A stretch of DNA of 64,000 nt from Aliidongia dinghuensis (GTDB lineage Bacteria; Pseudomonadota; Alphaproteobacteria; ATCC43930; CGMCC-115725): NCBI RefSeq assembly GCF_014643535.1, contig NZ_BMJQ01000017.1:62001-126000 (forward strand), read 5' to 3'. The translations under genes were made by a program, and so were the position numbers. The notes beneath the pieces were generated by a model that saw only the letters and a program-made list of their open reading frames with translations, ran no database searches and had not been told where the DNA came from. Positions 1 to 10,443 of this stretch are shown one piece after another. How positions within the stretch are numbered: position 1 is the stretch's first letter; each line of letters starts with the position of its first letter.

Positions 1-198
1 GTCCGACGCAGACGGATCGTCCTGCGCGGCGTTCTTCTGCGTCACGAGCAGGATCTGCTTATCCTCCTTCATGACGTCTTCGAGGGCGCGTACCGACTTC
101 TCCCGGCCCACGAACAGGGGGACGATCATGTGGGGGAAAACCACGATGTCGCGCAACGGAAGGACGGGATAAAGGGCACCGCGCGGAATTTCGAACAT
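1..198 (-). CDS. lon: Lon ATP-dependent protease, N-terminal fragment
   Basis: The reverse strand encodes the first 66 residues of Lon, starting [20 protein letters not shown]; the rest lies beyond the window edge. The [20 protein letters not shown] stretch followed by REKSVRAL is the characteristic start of the Lon substrate-recognition domain. Lon is a cytosolic AAA+ serine protease that removes misfolded and regulatory proteins. It lies downstream of clpX on the same strand, the usual clpP-clpX-lon order. The ATG at 198 is the only sensible start. The Walker and catalytic Ser-Lys regions are not in the window. Confidence 0.93.
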   Translation of the reverse strand, partial: MFEIPRGALYPVLPLRDIVVFPHMIVPLFVGREKSVRALEDVMKEDKQILLVTQKNAAQDDPSASD

Positions 199-303
199 GA
201 TGCCTCGTCTTGGCTGGAGCCGTTCCCCGACACGCGGCGAAACGGCCGTTAAGGCGTAGCTGCCCGTGAACTAACGTGGCCTTTGTCGCGGCCCGTTCAA
301 GGT

Positions 304-331
304 CGGGGGAGGAAGCTCGCTTCCTCCCCCG
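304..331 (-). terminator. GC-rich hairpin between clpX and lon
   Basis: Two perfect 12-base complementary arms (304-315 and 320-331) are separated by the 4-base loop CTCG. The hairpin lies 40 bases after the clpX stop and about 105 bases before the lon start. No good U-run follows on the minus strand, so it may be an attenuator or processing site rather than a full terminator. The remainder of the 199-371 gap holds no gene. Confidence 0.55.
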
Positions 332-371
332 CGCATGTCAGGGGCGGTGTGGGGCCCCTTGAAATGCCGTC

Positions 372-1649
<1,278 letters not shown>

Positions 1650-1738
1650 AGGCACTCCGTCAACCACCGGGAAATTCCACCCCGGTCTTCGGTCATGTTA
1701 TCCATCAGCGCTTCGCCAGCACAAGCGCAAGCTGGCTC

Positions 1739-1797
1739 GCCCCTATTTGAGGGGCTTCTAGGCGCATGACGGGACGAACCGCCATCGGATCGTCCCG
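1739..1797. other. Inverted repeats in the clpP-clpX gap
   Basis: The 214-base gap between clpP and clpX has no gene. It holds a small hairpin (GCCCCT at 1739-1744 with AGGGGC at 1750-1755) and a perfect 8-base inverted repeat (CGGGACGA at 1770-1777, TCGTCCCG at 1790-1797). They lie in the transcript between the clpP stop and the clpX start and could act as an attenuator, a processing site or an operator for a separate clpX promoter. None of these is proven by sequence. Confidence 0.4.
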
Positions 1798-1863
1798 CCG
1801 ATCCCATCAAACCGTAACATTGCGGACATCAACACCCCCTTAACAAGGGTGCGGGGTGCCTGC

Positions 1864-2514
1864 TCAACGGTTCTTGCTGTCCTCTTCCTTGGCCAACACC
1901 GGCCGCGCGGCCATGACGTCATCGATCAGACCGAAAACCTTCGACTCCTCCGGTGAGAGGAATTTGTCTCGCTCGACCGCCTCTTCAATGACGTCGAGCG
2001 ACTGCCCGGTATGCTTCACGTAGATCTCGTTCAGGCGCCGGCGCAGCGACAGGATCTCGCGCGCCTGGATCTCGATGTCAGACGCCTGGCCCTGGGCGCC
2101 GCCCGACGGCTGGTGGATCATGATGCGGGAGTTCGGCAGCGCGAATCGCTTGCCCTTGGCGCCGGCGGCGAGCAGCAGCGATCCCATGGAGGCCGCCTGG
2201 CCGACGCAGATGGTGGCGATGTCCGGACGGACGTACTGCATCGTGTCGTAGATCGCGAGGCCGGCCGTGACGAGGCCGCCCGGCGAATTGATGTAGATCG
2301 AGATGTCCTTGGTCGGATTCTCGGCCTCGAGGAACAGGAGCTGCGCGCAGACGAGGCTGGCCACCGGGTCGCTGACCGGGCCTACCAGGAAAATGATCCG
2401 CTCCTTCAACAGGCGCGAATAGATGTCGTAGGCCCGCTCGCCGCGGTTGGTCTGTTCGACCACCATCGGCACCAGGCTGTTCATATACACTTCCAAAGCG
2501 TCGGCCATGATCAC
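1864..2514 (-). CDS. clpP: ClpP serine protease subunit
   Basis: ClpP is the tetradecameric peptidase that degrades proteins delivered by ClpX or ClpA. The catalytic triad is visible as Ser109 in [14 protein letters not shown], His134 in [10 protein letters not shown] and Asp183 in [10 protein letters not shown]. The N-terminal [20 protein letters not shown] segment is typical. The start is probably the GTG at 2514, because AAGGA lies six bases upstream of it; the ATG at 2508 gives a protein two residues shorter. It lies between tig and clpX on the same strand, so folding and proteolysis genes are clustered. Confidence 0.98.
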   Translation of the reverse strand: MIMADALEVYMNSLVPMVVEQTNRGERAYDIYSRLLKERIIFLVGPVSDPVASLVCAQLLFLEAENPTKDISIYINSPGGLVTAGLAIYDTMQYVRPDIATICVGQAASMGSLLLAAGAKGKRFALPNSRIMIHQPSGGAQGQASDIEIQAREILSLRRRLNEIYVKHTGQSLDVIEEAVERDKFLSPEESKVFGLIDDVMAARPVLAKEEDSKNR

Positions 2515-2579
2515 ACAGGTTCCTTCAAACTACTCGACCCGTCCCAGGGTACGTCCCAGGGTGCCGAGCATGCCCCGGT

Positions 2580-2614
2580 GGGGTGCCGTCCGCAATCGCT
2601 GCGAACGGCACCCC
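2580..2614 (-). terminator. Hairpin between tig and clpP
   Basis: GGGGTGCCGT at 2580-2589 pairs with ACGGCACCCC at 2605-2614, and the inner bases extend the stem. It lies just after the tig stop and about 65 bases before the clpP start. There is no U-run, so it could be a weak terminator, an attenuator or an RNA-processing element that sets different tig and clpP levels. Confidence 0.5.
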
Positions 2615-2658
2615 AAGGGCGTTGGATCAGGCCTCGAACCTGCCGGACGAACGCCCGA

Positions 2659-4017
2659 TCAGGCTTCAGCGGTTTCCTCTTCGTCATCGAGGCCGGCGAG
2701 CGCCACCAGTTCCTTCGGCGGCACCGCCTTGTCGGTGACCTGGGCAAGATCGACGATGAAATCGACGACCTTGTCCTCGTAGATCGGCGCGCGGAGCTGG
2801 CCCATCGCGTCGGGATTGTTGCGGTAGAAGTCCATCACGGCCTTCTCCTGCCCCGGGTAGTTGCGCGCCTGGGCCATCACGGCCCGGTTCACCTCGTCCT
2901 GGGTTACCTGGATGTTGTTCGTCCGACCCACTTCGGCAAGGACCAGGCCAAGCCGCACGCGCCGCTCGGCGATCTTGCGGTACTCGTCCTTGGTCTCCTC
3001 CTCGGGCTTGGCCTCTTCTTCCTTGTAAGTGCCGGCCGCCTTGGAGCGCTCGCGCTCGGCCTCGAACTGCTTCCAGATGCTGTCGAACTCGAGGTCGACC
3101 ATGCCGGTCGGCACGGCGAAGTCGTGCTTGTCCGACAGGATGTCCAAGAGGTCGCGCTTCAGCTTCTGGCGGGCGACGCCGGCGTACTCGCGCTCCATCT
3201 GCTCGCGAACCGCCGTGCGCAGCGCTTCCAGGTTCTCGAGCCCGAGCGTGTCGGCGAGCTTCTCGTCGACCACGGCCGGCAGCTTGCGCTTCAGGCCCTT
3301 GACGTCGACCTCGAACACCGCGTCCTTGCCGGCGAGCGTCTCGACGCCGTAATCGGCCGGGAACGGCACCTTGACCGCGACATGGTCGCCAACCTTGGCG
3401 CCCACGAGCTGCTCTTCGAAGCCCGGGATGAAACGGCCGGAGCCCAGCTCCAGCGAGAAGTCGGTGCCGGCGCCGCCGTCGAACTTCTCACCGTCGATCG
3501 AGCCCACGAAGTCGATGACGGTCACGTCGCCGTTGGCGGCGGCGCTGCCGTCGGTCACATCCTCGGTCTCGCGATAGCGCTCGGCCAGGTTCGTCAGCGC
3601 CTCGTCCAGCTCCTCGTTCGGGATCTCGGGCTTCAGGCGCTCGAGCGCCACCGTCGAGAAATCCATGGTCTGGATCTCGGGCAGGATCTCGAGGCTCATG
3701 TCGTAGACGAGATCGGCACCCTTCTCGAACGAGGTGATCTCGATCTTCGGCTGCAGCGCCGGACGCAGGTTGCGTTCGGCCAGCGCCTGGCTCGAAGTCT
3801 CGTTCACCGTCTGCTCCAGCACCTCGCCCAGGAGGCTGTCGCCGTAGCGCTGCTTGACGACCGAGGTCGGCACCTTGCCCGGACGGAAGCCCGGCAGACG
3901 GACGGTCTTGGCGACCTCGGCGAGCCGCGCGTCAACGCGCTTTTCGATATCCTGGGAGGCGACGACGACCTTGAAGCCGCGCTTCAGGCCTTCGGTGCTG
4001 GTCTCGGTGATCTGCAT
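2659..4017 (-). CDS. tig: Trigger factor, ribosome-bound chaperone
   Basis: Trigger factor binds the ribosomal exit tunnel and holds nascent chains; it also has a peptidyl-prolyl isomerase domain. The 452-residue protein has the ribosome-docking signature GFRPGKVP at residues 43-50, a central FKBP-like domain (roughly residues 150-250, with the DFVGSIDGEKFDGG stretch) and a long helical C-terminal arm domain. The C-terminal tail is acidic (DDEEETAEA). Its place upstream of clpP-clpX is conserved widely in bacteria. Confidence 0.97.
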   Translation of the reverse strand: MQITETSTEGLKRGFKVVVASQDIEKRVDARLAEVAKTVRLPGFRPGKVPTSVVKQRYGDSLLGEVLEQTVNETSSQALAERNLRPALQPKIEITSFEKGADLVYDMSLEILPEIQTMDFSTVALERLKPEIPNEELDEALTNLAERYRETEDVTDGSAAANGDVTVIDFVGSIDGEKFDGGAGTDFSLELGSGRFIPGFEEQLVGAKVGDHVAVKVPFPADYGVETLAGKDAVFEVDVKGLKRKLPAVVDEKLADTLGLENLEALRTAVREQMEREYAGVARQKLKRDLLDILSDKHDFAVPTGMVDLEFDSIWKQFEAERERSKAAGTYKEEEAKPEEETKDEYRKIAERRVRLGLVLAEVGRTNNIQVTQDEVNRAVMAQARNYPGQEKAVMDFYRNNPDAMGQLRAPIYEDKVVDFIVDLAQVTDKAVPPKELVALAGLDDEEETAEA

Positions 4018-4101
4018 GAAAAAGAAGCCTATGGGTCAGCAGGGCGGCACGTCCGATAACGGCGCGCCACCCCTGGCAAGGGTTGATCGTTCAATCGATG
4101 C

Positions 4102-4186
4102 TGGTGCGGGCGAAGGGACTTGAACCCCCACGACTTTCGTCGCTGGAACCTAAATCCAGTGCGTCTACCAATTCCGCCACGCCCGC
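4102..4186 (-). tRNA. tRNA-Leu (anticodon UAG)
   Basis: The reverse strand folds as a class II tRNA. The acceptor arms GCGGGCG and CGCCCGC pair fully, the anticodon stem-loop is CTGGA-TTTAGGT-TCCAG with anticodon TAG, a long variable arm follows, and the T arm carries GGTTCAAGTCC. The discriminator A is at 4105 and the CCA end is encoded (4104-4102). It reads CUN leucine codons. It lies between tig and the AceE-like gene. Confidence 0.97.
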
Positions 4187-4296
4187 GCCGGCCCGACGTC
4201 GGCCGGTTGACATAGCACAAGCTTTTTGGCCATCCCACGACAAATACGCAGGCGGCGACCGCTATTTCGCCGGATCAGGCGCCCGTCGGGCCCCGG

Positions 4297-6657
4297 TCAG
4301 GCAAGGCAGGCGCGCGCCACAGCGTCCAGAATCGCGTCCTCGTCAAGGCCATAGGCGCGATAGAGGTCCGGCAGATCGCCCGATTGGCCGAAATGATCGA
4401 CACCCAGCGGCTCGACCCGCCGGCCGCCGGCGGCGCCGAGCCAGCTGAGCGCCGCCGGATGGGCGTCGATGACCGTGACGAGCCCCGCGTCGGGTGCTAG
4501 CGGCGCCAGCAGCCGTTCGATATGGCTCGGCCCCCGTCCTTCTTGACGATGCAGGAGCCAGTCCGCGTGCAGCCGGTCCGGCGACGTCACCGCCAGCAGG
4601 CCGGCGCCCGGGATATCCTCCAGGATCGCCTGATGCGCCCGGCGCGCCTCCTCCGCCACGGCGCCGCAATAGACGATAGCGAGCTCGGCGCCAGACGCCG
4701 GCTCGACCAGCCAATAGGCGCCGGCGACGATGCCGTCGCGCAAGGCCGGGGTCAGCGTCCGCGCCGGCTGCTCGATCTGCCGGGTCGAAAGCCGGAGATA
4801 GATCGACCCGCCCTCGCCCGCCGGCCGCTGCATATAGTCGAAGCCCCAGGCCATGAGCACGCCTAGCTCGTCGACATAGGCCGGCTCGAACGACGCGAGC
4901 CCGGCCTGGCCTATGCCGATGAGCGGCGTGTTGATCGACTGATGCGCGCCGCCCTCGGGCGCCAAGGTCAAGCCCGACGGCGTCGCCACGACCATGAAGC
5001 GCGAATCCTGGTAGCAGCCATAGTTGAGCGCGTCCAAGCCGCGATTGATGAACGGGTCGTAGAGCGTGCCGACCGGCAAGAGCCGCGCACCGAACAGTGG
5101 GGCCGTCAGCCCCAGCGCCGCCAGCATCAGGAACAGGTTGTGCTCGGCGATGCCCAGCTCCAGGTGCTGACCGCCGGGCGCCATGGCCCAGCGCTGGGCC
5201 GAGACGACCTTCTCGTCGCGGAACGTGTCGGCGATCTCGCGCCGGTGGAAGATGCCGCGCCGGTTGACCCAGCCGCCGAGATTGGTCGAGACCGTGACGT
5301 CGGGCGAGGTGGTGACGATCCGGTCGGCGAGCGGGCTCGTGGTGCCGGCAAGGTCGTTCAGGATCTTGCCGAAGCCTTCCTGGGTCGAGGCCTTGCTGCC
5401 GCCGACCGCCGGCACCGGCAGGTCGCCGATCGGCACGGCTGCCGCCCGGTACTGACGCTCGCCTGCAGCCGCGAACGGCACCTGGTCGAGGAACGCCTGG
5501 AGCTCGGCCTCGGGCAGCTTGGCGCCGGCGAACTTATCCCATTCGGCGCCGTCCGGGATGCCGAGCTTCGTCTTGAAGCCCGCCATCTGCTCCTTGTTCA
5601 TGAGGCCGGCGTGGTTGTCCTTGTGGCCGGCGAACGGCAGGCCGTGGCCCTTGATCGTATAGGCGATGAAGCAGGTCGGCGTGTCGTCCTCGATGCCGTG
5701 GAACGCCTCCAGCACCGCTTCCATGTCATGGCCGGCAAGATTGGTCATGAGCGCATGGAGCTGGTCGTCGTCATGCTCGTCCAGGATGCGGCGGATGCCC
5801 GGATAGCGGTTCAAGTCGCGCTGAAGGTGCTCGCGCCAGCCGGCGCCGCCCTTGTAGACCAGCGCCGAATAGCGCGAGTTCGGACATTCGTCGATCCACT
5901 GGCGCAAATGCTCGCCGTCGGGCCGCGCGAAGGCGGCTTCGAGCCGCTTGCCGTATTTCAAGGTGACGACGCGCCAGCCCATCATCTCGAACAGGCTGTC
6001 GATGCGGTTGAACAGCCGGTCGTTGACGATCGAATCGAGGCTCTGGCGGTTGTAGTCGATAACCCACCAGAGGTTCCGGACATCGTGCTTCCAGCCCTCG
6101 AGCAGCGCCTCGAACACGTTGCCCTCGTCGAGTTCGGCATCGCCGACCAGCGCCACCATACGGCCCGGCGGCCGCTTGTCGGCCGAAAGCTCCTTGAGCT
6201 TGACGAAATCCTGGGCGATCGAGGCGAACAGCGTGATCGCAACGCCAAGGCCGACCGAGCCGGTCGAGAAATCGACGTCGTCCGTGTCCTTGGTGCGCGA
6301 CGGATAGGATTGCGCCCCGCCGAACGCGCGGAAGCGCTCGAGCTTCTCGCGCGTCTGGTGGCCCAGGAGATATTGCAGCGCGTGGAACACCGGCGAGGCA
6401 TGCGGCTTGACCGCGACCCGGTCTTCCGGCCGGAGCACGTCCAGGTAAAGCGCCGTCATCAGCGTGACGAGCGAGGCGGACGAGGCCTGGTGGCCGCCGA
6501 CCTTGAGCCCGTCGCGGTTCGGCCGGACATGGTTCGCGTTGTGGATCGTCCAGGCCGAAAGCCACAGTACCCTCTCGGCCAGCGCTTCGAGGCGGCGGAT
6601 CCGCTCGGGCGCAATGGTGGGCGGAGCGGGCGGCGGAACGATCGATAGCTTGGCCAT
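4297..6657 (-). CDS. AceE-like 2-oxoacid dehydrogenase E1 / transketolase-family enzyme
   Basis: This 786-residue thiamine-diphosphate enzyme resembles the single-chain homodimeric E1 group (AceE and relatives) and is often catalogued simply as transketolase. The cofactor-binding region is GDAELDEGN at about 172-180 with Asn203 in VIDYNRQSLDS, a layout like AceE rather than classical transketolase. A second pyrimidine-domain block contains LELGIAEHNLFLMLAALG, with the Glu expected to activate the cofactor. The usual GDG glycine is alanine here. It is about 100 residues shorter than AceE, and no E2 or E3 gene is adjacent. The frame stays open upstream to 7479, but that part overlaps the nnr gene antisense-like in another frame; the ATG at 6657 begins the conserved protein. 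Substrate is not certain. Confidence 0.82.
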   Translation of the reverse strand: MAKLSIVPPPAPPTIAPERIRRLEALAERVLWLSAWTIHNANHVRPNRDGLKVGGHQASSASLVTLMTALYLDVLRPEDRVAVKPHASPVFHALQYLLGHQTREKLERFRAFGGAQSYPSRTKDTDDVDFSTGSVGLGVAITLFASIAQDFVKLKELSADKRPPGRMVALVGDAELDEGNVFEALLEGWKHDVRNLWWVIDYNRQSLDSIVNDRLFNRIDSLFEMMGWRVVTLKYGKRLEAAFARPDGEHLRQWIDECPNSRYSALVYKGGAGWREHLQRDLNRYPGIRRILDEHDDDQLHALMTNLAGHDMEAVLEAFHGIEDDTPTCFIAYTIKGHGLPFAGHKDNHAGLMNKEQMAGFKTKLGIPDGAEWDKFAGAKLPEAELQAFLDQVPFAAAGERQYRAAAVPIGDLPVPAVGGSKASTQEGFGKILNDLAGTTSPLADRIVTTSPDVTVSTNLGGWVNRRGIFHRREIADTFRDEKVVSAQRWAMAPGGQHLELGIAEHNLFLMLAALGLTAPLFGARLLPVGTLYDPFINRGLDALNYGCYQDSRFMVVATPSGLTLAPEGGAHQSINTPLIGIGQAGLASFEPAYVDELGVLMAWGFDYMQRPAGEGGSIYLRLSTRQIEQPARTLTPALRDGIVAGAYWLVEPASGAELAIVYCGAVAEEARRAHQAILEDIPGAGLLAVTSPDRLHADWLLHRQEGRGPSHIERLLAPLAPDAGLVTVIDAHPAALSWLGAAGGRRVEPLGVDHFGQSGDLPDLYRAYGLDEDAILDAVARACLA

Positions 6658-6752
6658 GGACGGCGGTCTCTCCCGAGGGGCTTTGAGGGGCGGCAGGCAT
6701 CCCTTTTTTGCTGTTCTCCCCCAACCGGCGCCGGAGAGCAAGCCGCGCGATG

Positions 6753-8219
6753 CTAGGCCCGTGACCGGCCGAGACGCCGCAGCGCGACGGGGATCCGGTC
6801 GGGCAGATCGGAGGCGATCAGCCCTGGACCGAACGTCGCGGCCGCGGCACCGTGGAGCCACACTCCGGCGGCGGCCGCCTCGAATGCGGGCATGCCCTGG
6901 GCGAGCAGCCCGACGATCAGGCCGGCAAGCACATCGCCGGTGCCGCCGGTCGCGAGCGTCGGCGGCGCGTTCGCATTGATCACCGCGCGCCCGTCGGGTG
7001 CGGCGACGACCGTGTCGCCGCCCTTCAGGACCAGGACGGCACCGCTCTCGGCTGCAGCGGCACGGGCCTGGGTCAGCTTGTCGCCCGACGTCTTGAACAG
7101 GCGCGCGAATTCGCCGGCATGCGGCGTCAACACGGTCGGCGCGCGGATCGCGGCGAAGAGCTCGGCCGGCGCGTCGGCAAAGGCGGTAAGCGCATCGGCG
7201 TCGAGCACGCACGGCCGCTCGGCCGCGAGCAGGCGCAGCGCCATGACCCGCGTGGTCCCCCCGGCGCCCGCCCCCGGGCCGAGCAGCAGGCCGGTGAAGC
7301 GGCGATCGGCGAGCAGCGCGTCCAGCGCATGCGCATCGGCGAGCGGCCGGACGATCTGGCTTTCGAACGCCGCCGCATAGGTCCCGTGCCCGGCTGGCGG
7401 CACTGCGACCGTGACCAGGCCGGCACCGGCCCGCGCGGCGGCCCGGGCGGCGAGTCGCCCTGCCCCACTCATCGGCCACCCGCCCAGGACCAGCGCGTGG
7501 CCGCGCATATATTTATGTGTGCCGCTCGCAAGACGCGGCAGGGCGACGCGCCAGGACGCCGGATCGTTCGCCCAGGTCTTGACCCCGAGCGCGTCGAGGG
7601 CCGCCGGGTCGAGGCCGATGTCGGCCAGCACGGTCTCGCCGCACAGGTCGCGGCCTGGCTGCAACAGATGACCGGGCTTGAGCCAGCCGAACGTCACGGT
7701 GAGATCGGCCGCGACCGCGCCCGATGCCAGGCCGGTGGCACCATCGAGGCCGCTCGGCACGTCGACCGCCACAACGGCCAAGCGCCGGCGGCCGACCTCG
7801 GCCAGGAGACCGGCCACCGGCGCATCAAGCGGCCGGCTGAGCCCCGCGCCGAAGAGCGCGTCGACGACCAGGCCGGCGCCGTCCAGCGCGGCCGGACCGA
7901 GCGGCTCGACTGGCTGGAGCCATAGGGCCGCATGATGGGCGGCGTCGCCACGGAGTGCTGCGCGCTCGCCCAGCAAGGCCAGCCGGACCGGCCAGCCCTC
8001 GGCCGCGAGCCGCCGTGCCACGACGAAGCCGTCGCCGCCGTTGTTGCCGGGGCCGCACAGCACCGCGACGGGCCGGCGCGTCCAGCGCCGCCCGATTTCG
8101 GCCGCGACCGCGGCGCCGGCCCGTTCCATGAGGAGCGCGCCGGCCGTGCCGCCGGCGATGGTGCGGCGATCGACCTCGCCCATCTCGGCCGGGGTCAGGA
8201 GGGCGGTCGCGAGCGCCAT
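6753..8219 (-). CDS. nnr: Bifunctional NAD(P)H-hydrate epimerase / dehydratase
   Basis: This enzyme repairs damaged hydrated NADH and NADPH: the N-terminal half epimerises R- and S-NAD(P)HX and the C-terminal half dehydrates the S form using ADP. The 488-residue chain shows the YjeF_N motif GPGNNGGDG at 56-64, then the ribokinase-like carbohydrate-kinase domain with TPHAGEFARLF, LKGGDTVVAAPDG and the catalytic TGGTGDVLAG near residue 430. The fused form is common in proteobacteria. It starts at an ATG directly downstream of the aldolase gene (20-base gap), so the two are probably co-transcribed. Confidence 0.95.
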   Translation of the reverse strand: MALATALLTPAEMGEVDRRTIAGGTAGALLMERAGAAVAAEIGRRWTRRPVAVLCGPGNNGGDGFVVARRLAAEGWPVRLALLGERAALRGDAAHHAALWLQPVEPLGPAALDGAGLVVDALFGAGLSRPLDAPVAGLLAEVGRRRLAVVAVDVPSGLDGATGLASGAVAADLTVTFGWLKPGHLLQPGRDLCGETVLADIGLDPAALDALGVKTWANDPASWRVALPRLASGTHKYMRGHALVLGGWPMSGAGRLAARAAARAGAGLVTVAVPPAGHGTYAAAFESQIVRPLADAHALDALLADRRFTGLLLGPGAGAGGTTRVMALRLLAAERPCVLDADALTAFADAPAELFAAIRAPTVLTPHAGEFARLFKTSGDKLTQARAAAAESGAVLVLKGGDTVVAAPDGRAVINANAPPTLATGGTGDVLAGLIVGLLAQGMPAFEAAAAGVWLHGAAAATFGPGLIASDLPDRIPVALRRLGRSRA

Positions 8220-8238
8220 CGTGGGTCAGCCTTCGGGG

Positions 8239-9006
8239 TCAGCGCGGCAGGCTGCGCAGCTGCGCCAGCGCCGCGTCGCGCAGCAGCGCCACGTCGGCGC
8301 CCGAGCAGATGAAGCGATGGCCGCGCCGATGGAGCTCGACCGGGTCGGCGCCCGGATACGGCAGGCAGCCCAGGACCTTCCCGGCCGACTTCACGCCGGC
8401 CTCGATCGCGGCCACGGCCTTGACGTAGTCCGGATGGTCGAACTGGCCCAGCACGCCCAGATCGCCCGAGAGGTCGTTCGGGCCGATGAACACCACGTCG
8501 ACGCCGTCGACCGCGGCGATCTCCGCCGCGCGCGACGCCCCGGCGAGCGTCTCGATCTGCACCGCGATCAAGAGCTCGTCGGCCGCCCGGGCGATATATT
8601 CCGCCGTCACCAGGCCGAAGTTCGCCGCGCGCAGGATCGGCGCCGCGAAGCCGCGTTTGCCGCCGTTCGGATAGCGGCAGGACTCGACCGCAGCCGCAGC
8701 TTCGAGCGCGCTCGTGACGTTCGGCACCATCACACCCTCGACGCCGATGTCGAGCGCGCGCTTGAACTGGGTCGGCTCGTTGACGGCGACGCGCAGCATG
8801 GCCATGGCCGGCGTCGCCTGCACCGCCTGGACCTGCGCCAGATGCGTCATCACGTCGCCCGGCCCGTGCTCGCCGTCGATCAAGACGAAATCATAGCCGA
8901 CGAGCCCCAAAAGCTCGGCGACCAGCGGGCTCGCGAAGCCATGGAACAGGCCGTAGACCGCCTCGCCGGCCTTGAGCCGCGCCTTCACGCCGTTGGGTCG
9001 CCACAT
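8239..9006 (-). CDS. HpcH/HpaI-family aldolase
   Basis: This 255-residue protein belongs to the class II pyruvate-dependent aldolase family (HpcH/HpaI), which cleaves 4-hydroxy-2-oxo acids such as 2,4-dihydroxyhept-2-ene-1,7-dioate or 2-keto-3-deoxy sugar acids, using a divalent metal. Diagnostic segments are YDFVLIDGEHGPGD (acidic metal and substrate site), GVEGVMVPNVTS, VQIETLAG with the metal-binding Glu, and VDVVFIGPNDLSGDLG with the metal-binding Asp. An upstream start at 9027 is possible, but AGGAG six bases before the ATG at 9006 decides the start. The exact substrate cannot be read from sequence, and no aromatic-catabolism genes flank it. Confidence 0.9.
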   Translation of the reverse strand: MWRPNGVKARLKAGEAVYGLFHGFASPLVAELLGLVGYDFVLIDGEHGPGDVMTHLAQVQAVQATPAMAMLRVAVNEPTQFKRALDIGVEGVMVPNVTSALEAAAAVESCRYPNGGKRGFAAPILRAANFGLVTAEYIARAADELLIAVQIETLAGASRAAEIAAVDGVDVVFIGPNDLSGDLGVLGQFDHPDYVKAVAAIEAGVKSAGKVLGCLPYPGADPVELHRRGHRFICSGADVALLRDAALAQLRSLPR

Positions 9007-9062
9007 GCTCGTCTCCTCGGGATTCATTTCCGTTTAGCAAGGCAGCCACTCTAACGCCGCTT

Positions 9063-9088
9063 GGAACGATTGCCGAGCGATGACGGTT
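9063..9088 (+). promoter_or_regulatory. Weak EcfG-like promoter candidate
   Basis: GGAAC at 9063-9067 is followed after 17 bases by GGTT, one base off the GGAAC-N16/17-CGTT consensus of alphaproteobacterial general-stress sigma factors. It points toward the acyltransferase gene, about 150 bases away. The 9007-9240 gap between the divergent genes is AT-rich around 9100-9155 and holds no gene. This is a weak call because of the mismatch. Confidence 0.25.
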
Positions 9089-9240
9089 TGCGCTCATTAT
9101 CGAAAATTTGCGGCAATAAGCCTCGACATCTGCAAGAAAATAAATAAACCTAGAGGTGTCCGAACGAGGACCGCGCTGCTCAGATCGATGCCTCGAAGAA
9201 CCTTCTTCTTCGCCTCATCCCTGACCGGAATCGCTGTCCC

Positions 9241-10353
9241 GTGAACCGACCGCTCTCCCTGCTGCTCGACGTGATCCGCTTTGTCGCGGCGTTGCTCGTC
9301 TTCTTTCATCACGCCGCCTTCGGCAAGTTCGGCTCCGGCCTGCCCTATCGCTTGGTCCTGACCGAGCGGGAGCCGGTCATCGTGTTCTTCGTGCTGTCCG
9401 GCTTCGTCATCGCCTACAGCGCCGAGACGAAGGATCGGACCCCCGGCGCCTACGCGCTCAATCGCCTGGCGCGACTCTATTCCGTCGTGCTGCCGGCGCT
9501 CGTCGCGACGGTGCTGCTCGACGCGGCCGGCAGCTGGCTGGCGCCGGCCCTCTATGCCGACCATTGGACCGATCCTGCGACGCTTGCCAACATCGGCCGG
9601 CCGATCGGCCTGCAGCTCGCGGCGAGCGGGCTGTTCCTGAACGAGATCTGGTGGTGGGACGTCTGGCCCGGGGTCAACAGCCCGCTCTGGTCGCTGGGAT
9701 ACGAGGCGGTCTATTACCTGTTGTTCGCGCTCGTCGTGTGGGGCGGACGCTATCGCTGGCTCTGGGCCGGCCTCGCTGCACTCGCCGCCGGCCCCAAGAT
9801 CCTGCTGCTGATGCCGCTCTGGGTGCTGGGCGTGGCAATATATTACCTGGTGCAAGCCGAACGGGTCGGCCGCTTCGTGGGCACCCTGCTGGTCGTGGGC
9901 TCGGTCGCGGCCTATGTCCTGTTCCTCAGCCTCGGCATCAAGACGGCGCTCGATCGGGCGGTCGTCGACCTCTTCGGCGACCAGACCGTGGCGCTCTTGA
10001 GCAATTCCCAGGGCTTCCTCGCCAATTACGTGACCGGCATCCTGTTTTCAGCGCTGCTCGTCGGCCTGGCTGCGATCGCCCAGGATCTGGCAGCCCCGCT
10101 CTACCGCCTGCAGAAGCCGATCCGCTATCTGGCCGGCCTCACCTTCGCGCTCTATCTCTTCCACTATCCGCTGGTCTATTTCCTGCGCGCGGTGGCACTG
10201 GCCGGCCATCTCGACCGGCTGAGCCCGCTCGTCGTGACCGGCGGCACGCTCGCGGCCGTGGCGCTCCTCGCCCCCGTGACCGAGGCGCAGAAGGGCAATT
10301 TCCGCCGCCTGATCGCGCGCATCGCGCTGCGCAAGCCCCGGCCAGCGCTCTGA
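9241..10353 (+). CDS. Acyltransferase family 3 membrane protein (OafA-like)
   Basis: The 370-residue protein is a polytopic inner-membrane O-acyltransferase of the acyltransferase-3 family. It begins with LDVIRFVAALLVFFHHAAFG, which carries the conserved His of the active site in the first membrane segment. FFVLSGFVIAYS and the R-x-x-R-L-x-R-L-Y segment (NRLARLYSVV) are also typical. About ten hydrophobic helices follow. Family members acetylate or succinylate cell-surface sugars or lipids. The start is a GTG, with a weak GGAA ten bases upstream. No polysaccharide genes flank it, so its substrate is unknown. Confidence 0.87.
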   Translation: MNRPLSLLLDVIRFVAALLVFFHHAAFGKFGSGLPYRLVLTEREPVIVFFVLSGFVIAYSAETKDRTPGAYALNRLARLYSVVLPALVATVLLDAAGSWLAPALYADHWTDPATLANIGRPIGLQLAASGLFLNEIWWWDVWPGVNSPLWSLGYEAVYYLLFALVVWGGRYRWLWAGLAALAAGPKILLLMPLWVLGVAIYYLVQAERVGRFVGTLLVVGSVAAYVLFLSLGIKTALDRAVVDLFGDQTVALLSNSQGFLANYVTGILFSALLVGLAAIAQDLAAPLYRLQKPIRYLAGLTFALYLFHYPLVYFLRAVALAGHLDRLSPLVVTGGTLAAVALLAPVTEAQKGNFRRLIARIALRKPRPAL

Positions 10354-10443
10354 CCTGACAGGCCGGGCGAGCGGGACGGCCGGACGCGCACCGGCCGCGG
10401 GGGCGGTGACGGCGTCAGTCAGGTTCGTTCAAATGGAAGATTT

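Noticed and set aside
2011-4059. A 682-codon open frame on the plus strand across clpP and tig
   Set aside because: It is antisense to two certain genes and has no family pattern; long antisense frames are common in DNA of this composition.
6658-7479. N-terminal extension of the AceE-like protein
   Set aside because: The open frame continues but overlaps the nnr gene in another frame and is low-complexity Arg/Ala-rich sequence.
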